64,000 nt of DNA, from assembly GCA_000750105.3 (NCBI GenBank), contig JPHH03000029.1, positions 62,001 to 126,000 of the forward strand, given 5' to 3'. Positions 22,347-31,314 of the stretch are shown here, piece by piece. The stretch comes from Tolypocladium sp. Sup5 PDA-1 (taxonomy: Eukaryota > Ascomycota > Sordariomycetes > Hypocreales > Ophiocordycipitaceae). The translations under genes were made by a program, and so were the position numbers. How positions within the stretch are numbered: the first letter of the stretch is position 1; every line of letters starts with the position of its first letter. The notes beneath the pieces were generated by a model. That model searched no databases, had not been told where the DNA came from, and worked only from the letters and a program-made list of their open reading frames with translations.

Positions 22347-23453
22347 ATGGCGCCGCATCCGACCCTCAAGGCGACCTACGCCCGCAGGGCCGAGACGGCC
22401 ACCCACCCTCTCACCTCGTACCTCTTTAAGCTCATGGACCTCAAGGCGTCCAACCTCTGCCTGAGTGCCGACGTCAACACGGCACGGGAGCTTCTCTACT
22501 TTGCCGACAAGATCGGCCCCTCCATCGTGGTCCTCAAGACTCACTATGACATGGTGTCGGGCTGGGACTTCAACCCCCAGACCGGCACAGGCGCAAAGCT
22601 CGCGTCTCTGGCTCGCAGGCATGGCTTTCTCATCTTCGAGGATCGCAAGTTTGGCGACATCGGTAACACGGTGGAGATGCAGTACATTGGCGGTTCGGCT
22701 CGCATCATCGAGTGGGCTCACATTGTCAACGTCAACATGGTCCCGGGCAAGGCATCTGTAACGTCGCTAGCAAACGCTGCCACGCGCTGGTTCGAGCGGT
22801 ATCCCTACGAAGTCAAGACGTCAGTCACGGTTGGTACCCCGACGGCGGACCAGTTTGAAGACGGCGACAGCATCTCCAGTGAAGAGGGCAAGGGTGAGGA
22901 CAAGCCCTATAGCACCCGCCGAGGAGACGATGGGCGCAAGGGAAGCATTGTGTCAGTCACGACCGTCACACAACAGTACGAGCCCGCCAACTCGCCACGC
23001 CTCACCAAGAACATGGCCGGAGGCGACGAAGTGCTCTTCCCAGGGATTGACGAGGCGCCAATGACCAGGGGGCTTCTCATCCTGGCGCAAATGTCCAGTC
23101 AGGGCAACTTTATGAATAAGGAGTACACGCAGGCTTGCGTGGAGGCTGCGCGAGAGCACAAGGATTTTGTCATGGGCTTTATTTCGCAGGAGAGTCTCAA
23201 CACGGAGCCAGACGACGAATTCATCCACATGACGCCGGGTTGCCAGCTGCCTCCTGAGGGCGAGGACCAGAACGGAACAGTGGCGGGCGATGGAAAGGGC
23301 CAGCAGTATAACACGCCGCAGAAGATCATCGCGGTATGCGGCGCCGACATTGCCATTGTTGGACGAGGCATTATCAAGGCGGGGGACCCCGAGGAAGAGG
23401 CAGAGCGATACCGGTCGGCGTCCTGGAAGGCGTACACGGAGCGAGTCCGATAG
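22347..23453 (+). CDS. URA3: Orotidine 5'-phosphate decarboxylase
   Basis: This is an intronless 368-residue enzyme (pyrG in Aspergillus nomenclature), catalysing the last step of UMP synthesis: decarboxylation of OMP in the cytosol. The beta-barrel motifs are all visible: LCLSADV, IVVLKTHYDMV (substrate-binding Lys), FLIFEDRKFGDIGNTV (the catalytic Asp-Lys-Asp array), RGLLILAQMSSQGN, FVMGFISQ, MTPGCQLP and DIAIVGRGII. A long low-complexity insertion of about 70 residues (SEEGKGEDKPYSTRRGDDGR and beyond) sits between the barrel strands, as in other filamentous ascomycetes and unlike yeast Ura3 (267 residues). The ATG at 22347 starts directly with the family-typical N-terminus MAPHPTLKATYARRAE. 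Confidence 0.97.
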   Translation: MAPHPTLKATYARRAETATHPLTSYLFKLMDLKASNLCLSADVNTARELLYFADKIGPSIVVLKTHYDMVSGWDFNPQTGTGAKLASLARRHGFLIFEDRKFGDIGNTVEMQYIGGSARIIEWAHIVNVNMVPGKASVTSLANAATRWFERYPYEVKTSVTVGTPTADQFEDGDSISSEEGKGEDKPYSTRRGDDGRKGSIVSVTTVTQQYEPANSPRLTKNMAGGDEVLFPGIDEAPMTRGLLILAQMSSQGNFMNKEYTQACVEAAREHKDFVMGFISQESLNTEPDDEFIHMTPGCQLPPEGEDQNGTVAGDGKGQQYNTPQKIIAVCGADIAIVGRGIIKAGDPEEEAERYRSASWKAYTERVR

Positions 23454-24130
23454 ATGGTTGGTTTGGCTGTGATACCTCGCTGCCGGGCCTTTGGGCCAAA
23501 TGGTGGCAACTGTCATGCATGTCTTGTTCTTGCGTCGAACTGTGACGCTTTGTTTTGGCGGTGTTGGATGGTGGTGCTGGCGCCGAGTTTGGTCACATGT
23601 GGAGGGTGGAGGGTGGAGGGTGAGGACGAAGGACGAAGGGCCGCATAGGAGAGCCAAAAAGTACATGAAAATTGAGGATCATTGTGGGCATCTACATAAT
23701 AATGAATCTCTGGGCGGCCATTCTGCGCGCCCTACAAAGTAACTTACATGCGAGCATGTATTCGTACGTACTTCGTACGAGCACAGACAGACAGACGCCG
23801 GCGGCGTCTAGCTCGGCAGCGCTCATCCCGCGCCCTGTCGACATGGAATCTTCAAGCTCGACCTCACAGAACTGTCCGAGCCGTTGGGACTCTGTAATTC
23901 GTAATGTACCTACGAAGTACGAGTACGGAGTCTCCGTACCCCAGAAGCACAACTGAGGTGGCGTTTCCCGACTGAGGCAAGCCTGTGCGCCCCGACCAAC
24001 ACCGTCTACAGCAGACGCCAGCTTCGGCCCCACTCGGCACCTCGTCCTGGCTGCCAGTTGCATCCCTCGCAACGTGACGAGCAGCCAAGTTCATTTCTCA
24101 GCTCACCTCCGCAGCGAACCCATTCACGCC
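23454..24130. other. Intergenic region with GTAC palindromes
   Basis: No gene is supported. It contains the dense GTAC-motif cluster at about 23759-23780 and 23905-23940, including the inverted repeat annotated separately, and the promoter of the Zn2Cys6 gene. Confidence 0.5.
23923..23939. repeat. Perfect inverted repeat GTACGGAG-T-CTCCGTAC
   Basis: The 8-base arms are exact reverse complements around a single T. It sits about 190 bases upstream of the Zn2Cys6 start, immediately after TACGAAGTACGA, another member of the GTAC motif family. It could be a dimeric factor site or a small hairpin. Confidence 0.8.
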
Positions 24131-24282
24131 ATGTCAACTCGGCTCGCAAGCGCAGCTGCATCCTACCTAGAGCGCGCAGACACCGCGCCCCACAGCCGTC
24201 TTCCGTTCTGCGCGCAGAGCCCCAGGCGTCGCGAGAAGCGCTGTGGACGCAGCGTGGCAGCCTCCATCTCGAGCATGGACGA

Positions 24283-24318
<36 letters not shown>

Positions 24319-26806
24319 AGCGCTGGCACCGGCACACCCACCCGCTGAGCGCGGGCCGCCGCGCAAGAGACGGCGTGTCGTCATCTCGTGCATCCCGTGC
24401 CACAGGCGGAAACAAAAGGTAGGGCTGCGAGGGTGCGAGTCGACGGGAGTCCTGCCGTGAGCCGCGCAGTTCTGCTGACCTCCCGCACCAGTGCGATCGC
24501 GGGCTGCCCTGCGCAAACTGCCGCGCCCGCAACAGGGAGTCGTCGTGCACCTACGAACCCGGCGCACCCACGGCGCGCGACTATGAGCTGTACAAGGCCA
24601 GGCCGCCCGTGAGCCATGACGGCCAGCCTGGCCGCAAGAGCGAGCCCTTGTCGTCGATGGCTGCGACCTGGGGCTATGGCCAGACGGGACCCTCGACGAT
24701 TGGCTTCCTCAAGAAGATTGAGACGGCAGACGCCGACTTCGTGGACAGCCCGTCCAGCACGCCAACGCGAGGGTCCAAGCAGCAGAGCTTTGCCATCCGG
24801 GAGAAGTACAAGGGGCTCATCAGGCAGCTTCCCGCCAAGGTCTACATTGACAGGCTCATCACCATGTTCCTCGCCGAGTTCAACTGGCAGTACGGCTTCG
24901 TCGAGCCCGACGTCTTCTTCAAGCAGCTCGAGGAGTGGCACAACCTCCCCTTCAGCGTGCTCTCTAGCGAGGGCCCCCTGGGGCTGTCGCCGGACCTGAG
25001 GGTGTTCCCGGCGGTGCTGTTCCAAGTCATCGCCACCGCGCTGCTGCTCACCTCCGATGGCCAGCCCTCCGAGTTTGACGGCCTCAAGTACACAGCCAGC
25101 ATGACGTTTGAGGATCTGGCGTCTGAGTACAGCGAATCTGGCGCGGCCATCGTCAGCTTGTTCGGCAAGCGGGACCTGTCCATTACAACTGTGCAGGCTG
25201 AGTTTCTGCACGCTTCGTTCTTGAAGTTTACGGCAAATGTCACTGAGTCGGTGAGTAGCAGCCCTGAAAGAGCTGGCCGTGTCTTGTGTCTTGCGTCTAA
25301 CGCGTTTCGCAGTGGCATACGATCGGGGTTGCCATCAGGGATGCCCAAGAGCTCGGCATGCACCGAGACGGCCTTGACCCGAAGCCCAAGGACGACAACC
25401 TCGAAAGCGTCTTGGAGAACCAATGGCATATCCAGAGACGGAGGAAGATGTACATGATGCTGGTGATTTGGTGCGTAAACATCTCTGGGGAAAATTAGCC
25501 CCTCCGAGGGGGACAAGGCAAGCTGATCAGAGACAGGGACATCAACATGTGCCTGATTCTCGGACGTCCGGGTGCAGTAGACTGGAGGCATGGCCTCCCA
25601 TCCATCCCCATTGACGCTCTACTTCCGTCGGACCGGTCCAAGACGGCGGTGGTCCAGAGGCACGACGACAAGGATCCTCCGACGCCGTTGACCAGAGGAC
25701 TCTGGCTGCACGCGCTGACCTTGCCGTTGCGAGAGATTCAGGACCTGGAGCAGGACGGGCCGTACCCAAAGGACTTTTCCAAGGTCGACATGGTCCACCA
25801 GCACATCATGGAGCTCAACGACAAGAAGCCGGCGGCATTCCGCTTGAATAACCCCGACACGCGGTGGGACAACAATCCGGGAACCTTCTGGATCAAATCG
25901 ACACGACTCTACGTTGCGCAGTTGCACGAGTTTAGCCTGATGGCGCTCCACCGGCCGTACATTTTCCATCGGAAAGAGAGCCGCATGGAGGCACTGAGGG
26001 CCAGCGTGGAGATGCTCGAGCTGCAGCGGCTCTTTTTCGAAGGCCTTCCGCCCGAGGCTTGGCGCAAGTAGGTCATCCATTTCATCCGCGAAATCGGCCG
26101 GAAACAATGCCACTGACTCGAAACGCCTAGCTTCTTGCTCTTCTTTGGCAGCTTCGATGCGATAGTGTTGATTGCTTCCATCTACATACTCTTCCCCCAC
26201 GAGCACCCTGAGCTGAGGGACAACTGTACGCAAAAGGTATATTGGGCGATTGAGCGCTTCGCCGCCATGCAGGATCGAAACCCCTTGGCAAAGGCTGCGC
26301 GAGGCGTCCTCAGGGCCATCTTGGCCAAGTTCACCAGGGCTGTTGGCAGCCAGGGGCGGTCCTCGAGCACCGCCGACAGCAGCTCTGAGACGCCAGCATC
26401 GACGCGAGCGAGGGCGAGCCTGACGCCGGCCAGCTCGCTCGGCAAGGCACCCGGCGATCCTGCCTCGTGCGATGCAGCGAAGGCACCGATGGCGCAAGCA
26501 CCACAGTACCCGGCCGCCTTCTCACCACCAGCCGATTGGTCTCTGCTGCCAGCAGACAGCCTAGCCGCGATCGCGCCCCTGTTCCCCACGTCGGATCTGC
26601 TCTACCATGATCTCACGGCGATACAAGACGACAGCATCGTCCCGCTGGTGGCGCCAATACCCCTGCAGGCCGCCGGAGACGAGGCGGCCCTCGGGCCTGA
26701 CGTGCTTCCTTGGCAGTTTGGAGGCGCATTTGGGGAGGACACGGTCTGGCAGGTTTTGAATCAGTTCCAGCCGCTGCAGCCACGAGATCGGCATGCATCA
26801 GCCTGA
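24131..26806 (+). CDS. Zn(II)2Cys6 fungal transcription factor
   Basis: Five exons, 24131-24418, 24492-25250, 25313-25470, 25537-26067 and 26131-26806, encode about 803 residues. The binuclear cluster has spacing C-x2-C-x6-C-x5-C-x2-C-x8-C (CIPCHRRKQK, then CDRGLPCANC) and is split by the first intron just before its third Cys. A basic stretch (RKRRR) precedes it. The middle region (about 210-560) is the fungal-specific regulatory domain, with WHTIGVAIRDAQELGMHRDG and DINMCLILGRPGAVDW. An alanine run encoded by GCG repeats lies just after a second ATG at 24275, so the start is uncertain: 24131 is the first ATG, 24275 would give 755 residues. The C-terminal part is rich in Ala, Ser and Pro, like an activation region. 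Targets cannot be deduced; OMP decarboxylase upstream is a constitutive gene. Confidence 0.9.
24283..24320 (+). repeat. GCG/GGC trinucleotide repeat
   Basis: About 12 consecutive triplets code for a polyalanine run near the N-terminus of the Zn2Cys6 factor. Such a tract is prone to length change. Confidence 0.85.
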
Positions 26807-27556
26807 GCTTGGTTTATTATGGATGAGACAGGTCGGCGGCAGAGGCTCGTGTTGATTGGGCGATTTGTTCGAGGCGGCGGCTCGCGACTGCAGGGTAAGA
26901 CCATGTCTTCTAGGGACTTATCGCGAAGGCTCCCAGTTTGTGCCTTGCAAGGGTCATGGCCAACTAGAAATCGCGGCTTGAGAGGTACTTGGAATACCCC
27001 TCAGTTTGTGTCTTAGTAGGTCAGGGCATCGAGGTCTTTAGATCCAATTGATGCCATTGGGGCCATCTGGAATAGGTGGTGGTGGGCCCGCGGGCGCCTA
27101 AGGACCAAGTTGCCGCGCCGCGCTAAAATTAGCCCTGGAGGTCCACGGGTGGATTGTGGGGAGGCGCTTCTCTGTCATGTGCAGATGCGCTTCCTTTTTC
27201 AGCCTGTAATTAACGATCGAGAAAATCCAAAAAGGTACCTACGGGTGGCGGCAGCAGCAGCAACAGCAGCAGCAAACAAGCCCCTGAAGCAAACGGCAGC
27301 TCAGCAGTCCCCAGGCCTTTGCTGAGTCAAGCAGCGGTAAGACCAGATAGCCTCCTCGCTGCCGCGGAGGGCGCACAATTTACCCTCCTGCATTGTCCAT
27401 CGTCTGGCCCAAGACAACTGCTCTCCTACTCATTTCCCCAGTGACAGGGGCACTGCACGCACCAACCCTTTGCTCTTCCATCTGCGAAGCTCTGTCTTCC
27501 TCTGACCAGCGTCAGAGAAACAACTCATCCGACGACGATAAACGACAAAAAGCAAC
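26807..27556. other. Intergenic region
   Basis: No gene is seen. It holds the 3' UTR of the Zn2Cys6 gene and the promoter of the CCCH gene. A short CAG/CAA repeat is at about 27247-27273. Confidence 0.5.
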
Positions 27557-29352
27557 ATGGCTTTGGGACAAAATATTCTCGAGTTTGTGCAGCGCTTCCA
27601 GAACCTGCAGTCGCAGCGGGATACCAGCGAAAGCCTGATCCGGGTTCGTACAACCCCCAGCTCTGACCCTGCTCGACCTCCTCTTCGACTTCGTTCCCGA
27701 GTGCCAGACGATGCGCAACGGCTAACTTGATAGGCGTTTTTCGCCCCGCGCAGGACCTCCTAGTGTACTGCGATCGAGTCGAGGGTAGCCTGAGGCTCCA
27801 GAACAAGAAGATCAACGACGAGCTGCAGCTGTGCAAGCTCGACCTCACCGATGCGGCCAACTCCCGGCGAGATTTCCAGCAGCGGCTGCAGGCGCACGAG
27901 TCCCAGGCCGAGTGGATAGTCAAGGAAAACGAGGAGCTAAAGGTGCGACTGCGAGCGTCCCGTCCGCTGGGCTGGCTCCTGGGTGCGGGTGCTAAACGAC
28001 GGACTCTAGAACCGAAACTCTTATATCTTGGTCATGATTGACGGTGATGGGCTGATTGTACGTTCCCCGAATGACCCACAAAGCAGGAACTCGTGGCTGA
28101 CGCTCTTTTGCAACAGTTCCGCGAACACTGGATCAAGCTAGGCTTCGAGGGTGGCAAGGCGGCTGCACAGGCCCTCCGAGCGGCCATCGCAGGGGTTTGC
28201 GGCGACCGTGCAGACGACGTCGAGATTGTGGCCAAGGTTGTTGCGGACGTCGGCGGGCTGGCCAAGACCCTGGCCCGCGACGGAAGCCTCGACAGCCCGA
28301 CGGATCTCCGCGAGTTTGTGGCGGGCTTCACACATGCTCATGCCTCATTTGATTTCGTCGACGTCGGCCGCGCAAAGGGGGCGGCGAGTTCCAAGCTAAA
28401 AGGTTTGTCCTGGTGAGGGCATGGCCATCGGAGATGTTTGCTGACCGGTTGCTGCCGCAGAGAATACGAAATGGCACTTGCGAAATCACAACTGCAAACA
28501 CATCCTCCTGGGAGTCTCACACGATGCCGGGTACGCCCCCTTTTTGGACGACATCCTAGAGGACGAAAACACGCGTCAATGCATTACCGTTATCGAGGGC
28601 GTTCCCGCCGCCAAGGAGCTGTACGCGACCAACGTCAATATAATGGACCTTGGCAGCGACCTCTTCCGCTCCGATAGGCTCTCTGATAGGGTTCCAGCGG
28701 TCCCTCCGTCGGCGTGGTCGGTTGGTGGTCCACGCACAGCCAGCCCTGCCACGAGTGTCGGATCTTCGAACCCAGCCGCAATGGCGGGCATGTCGTACGC
28801 CAATGCCATCTCCAACGGCAGCCCGCCTCCTCAGATTACGGTGGCCATCGCGCCCAAGCCCTTCAACACGGTCACGCGCCCCAAGGTGCAGTATCAGCAG
28901 GTCCCGCCGCAGCAGCCAGACTGGAACCCCGGCCTGCGCGGACTGGACGAGCCCATCACCGTCAGCATCCAGGCGCTGGAGAACATCAAGAAGCGCAAGG
29001 ACAACGACAAGCTGTGCAACAACCACTTCCTGCGCGGGCCGTGCACCAAGGGCGACTCGTGCCTCTTTGTGCACAAGTACAACCCGAGCGTGGATGAGAT
29101 CAACGCCATCCTAGTCTTGGCGCGACAGAACCCGTGCACCAACGGACAGGATTGCGAGTTGGAGGACTGCATATACGGACACCACGTAAGTGCCCAGATC
29201 TCAAGTTTCGAAGCGAACATTTCGGCTAACTTGTCGTCCCCCAGTGCCCCAGCATCAAGGATGGACTGTGCTGCCATCCGTTTTGCAAGTTTCCCGAGGA
29301 GGCACATCCCCCCGGAACAAGATACAAGAATGTTCACATTCGAGCAAACTAG
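27557..29352 (+). CDS. CCCH zinc-finger protein, hypothetical
   Basis: Six exons, 27557-27643, 27754-27942, 28010-28057, 28117-28402, 28461-29185 and 29245-29352, encode 480 residues. The third exon is only 48 nt and, joined to the fourth, gives VMIDGDGLIFREHW, matching the conserved start of the domain in this fungal family; a nearer AG (28085) would leave a 29-nt intron and was rejected. The N-terminal 95 residues form a coiled coil (QSQRDTSESLIR to WIVKENEELK). The central domain (about 95-290) is an uncharacterised alpha/beta fold. The C-terminus has one canonical CCCH finger (C-x8-C-x5-C-x3-H, CNNHFLRGPC to CLFVH), a second Cys/His group (CTNGQDCELEDCIYGHH) and further Cys residues in the last exon (GLCCHPFC). 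RNA binding is likely from the finger type, but the target is unknown. Confidence 0.87.
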
Positions 29353-30029
29353 CGAATAGCGATATGAATGGGACACGGCCGAAGATCAAGGCCGTGCAAT
29401 GCGAGCGGAGCAACGGGAACCAGGGCGTTTGGAGCCTCACAAGATATCCAAGGGACTCTTCCAGGGAAACTGTGCCTTGAAAGGACGCAAGGCAACATGG
29501 GACGGGTTCGGTTCTTTTTGTCTTTTACGGCGTCCGTCATTTCCAGGTCTCTACGGGACGACCTTTGGGTTGCAACAGGAAGCTTAATTTCAGCGCTCGC
29601 ACATGGTTGCTTGCTTTGGCGCTTTACAAACAAGGGAATTACATAATCGAGTTTTATTCTGGCTCTGTGCGTATGATGATTGAAGAGATGAGTTTTATAC
29701 GAGTAAGTGTAGCTTGAAGAGGGCATCCAGATGGGGACGAGTTGTATGTAGGTCACAGACCAGGGTCAACCGTCAAGGTCACAGCAGCTCTCGTACCCCA
29801 CGGTCTCCAACCCCACCACAACCGCTCGGAGCCACCAATCGTCAAAATCCATGTCGTGACAGTTAGCCTCAACTTCAACCTCATCCCGTCCAACCTCATC
29901 CCGTCCGTCGACCTCCAGCCTCCAGCCTCGAACCGCCCTTGCCCCGAGGCTCGCCCGCCCACGGCCACCTCGATTGCCTCACTACCCTCTCCTCCATCTC
30001 CCACGCTCGCACGCGGACAGAACCCAACA
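29353..30029. other. Intergenic region with a 15-base direct repeat
   Basis: No gene is supported. AACCTCATCCCGTCC occurs twice back to back at about 29877-29891 and 29892-29906, in the presumed 5' leader of the Sec65 gene. Confidence 0.5.
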
Positions 30030-30920
30030 ATGTCCCACCCCCGCGTGGAAGAAGTCTCGGACAGCGACCCCGACGCCGCGTCCGACCCGGAGGAGGGCGA
30101 CATTGACGACTTCATCGACTCGGACATCATCCGCCGCGTCCCCGATCCGCAGTCCCAGCCCCAATCCCAATCCCACTCCCGCGCCGCCGTGCCCCCCGCG
30201 GCCGCGCAGTCCCACATCCTCAACCCGGCCAACCTGCCGCCGACGACGGCCAACGTCGCCTCCGCCGACGACCACGCCGCGTTCAGGGGCTTCCAGAGCC
30301 TGTACCCCGTCTACTTCGACGCCGCGCGCTCCCGCGCCGAGGGCCGCCGCGTCTCCGCCGCCCTCGCCGTCCGGAACCCGCTCGCGCGCGACATCGCCAA
30401 CGCCTGCTCCCTGCTGCGCCTGCAGACGCTCCTCGAGCCGGAAAAGGTGCACCCCAAGGACTGGGCGAACCCAGGCCGCGTCAAGGTCGGCCTCAAGAAG
30501 GCCGGGGCCGGCGGCAGCATCAAGAACAAGCACCACCTGTACGTGCTCGTCGCGCAGCACCTCCGCGAGAACCCGACCACCGAGACGAGCGCCGGCCTGC
30601 GCGTGCGCATCGGCGGCCAGATGCAGCCGCCCGAGGGGAAACCCTACCCGCGGCCCGCGGTGCCGCGCGGCTGGAAGATGGGCGAGCTGCTGCCGTACCT
30701 GAGCGCCGCCATGACGGGCGGCGGCGTGTCCGAGAACCTCTTCAAGGACATGATGAAGGAGATGCAGAGCGGCGGGGACCCCATGGCCGCGCTGATGGCG
30801 AGCCAGCAGCAGCAGCAGCAGCAGCAGCAGGGTATTGGAAGCGGGGCGGACGAGGGCGGCGGCGGCGGCGGCGGCGGCGGGAAGAAGAAGAAGGACAAGA
30901 AGGGCAAGGGGAGGGCTTGA
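30030..30920 (+). CDS. SEC65: Signal recognition particle subunit SRP19/Sec65
   Basis: This is an intronless 296-residue protein. An acidic N-terminal extension (EEVSDSDPDAASDPEEGD) is followed by the SRP19 domain at about 85-205: FQSLYPVYFDAARSRAEGRR, then ACSLLRLQTLLEPEKVHPKD and GRVKVGL, with KHHLYVLVAQHL. SRP19 binds SRP RNA and is needed for SRP54 loading, so the protein targets secretory ribosomes to the ER. The C-terminus has a glutamine run (about 9), a glycine run (about 9) and a lysine-rich tail (KKKKDKKGKGR), which is typical of fungal Sec65 and consistent with RNA contact and nucleolar transit. The ATG at 30030 is the first giving this N-terminus; open frame upstream begins with a non-ATG codon. 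Confidence 0.95.
   Translation: MSHPRVEEVSDSDPDAASDPEEGDIDDFIDSDIIRRVPDPQSQPQSQSHSRAAVPPAAAQSHILNPANLPPTTANVASADDHAAFRGFQSLYPVYFDAARSRAEGRRVSAALAVRNPLARDIANACSLLRLQTLLEPEKVHPKDWANPGRVKVGLKKAGAGGSIKNKHHLYVLVAQHLRENPTTETSAGLRVRIGGQMQPPEGKPYPRPAVPRGWKMGELLPYLSAAMTGGGVSENLFKDMMKEMQSGGDPMAALMASQQQQQQQQQGIGSGADEGGGGGGGGGKKKKDKKGKGRA
30803..30885 (+). repeat. CAG and GGC trinucleotide runs in SEC65
   Basis: A CAG run codes for polyglutamine and, 20 bases later, a GGC run codes for polyglycine. Both are in frame within the C-terminal low-complexity tail. Confidence 0.85.
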
Positions 30921-31314
30921 GTCGAGAAACCCTGGAGGAGTAGCCAGGGCCGGCAACGGACGGAGGGCGTGGCTGCTGGGGATGAAATACGAAGCATATC
31001 ACGGAATGGGACACACTTGGAGCCAAGCAGCTACGAGATACCATAGAACCGGCTGCTGAGCCTGCTGAGCACAGAGGATGGCTCGCGGCTTGCACCAAAA
31101 TGAACAAAGCATAAACTCACGACATGAAGGTGAATATGATTTCCAGCAGCTGCATCGTGCAGCCGCCCGCTTGCTTCGGGAGCGAGCCCTGATAACTACC
31201 AGAAGAAACATGAATGTACAGCGTAGGTAATATGTCGTCGGCGTGAAGAGGCAGGCAGGTCGACGGGTATCTATCCGCAGTCAAGTCATACACAATCCCT
31301 CCTCCATCACTCAC
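30921..31314. other. Convergent 3' intergenic region SEC65/dynactin
   Basis: No gene is seen between the stop codons of SEC65 (+) and the dynactin gene (-). It contains a short CTGCTGAGCCTGCTGAG repeat at about 31050-31066. Confidence 0.5.

Noticed and set aside
29974..30956. Long frames on both strands over SEC65
   Set aside because: Arg/Pro/Thr-rich or Leu/Gly-rich shadows of the real Sec65 frame caused by high GC at third positions.
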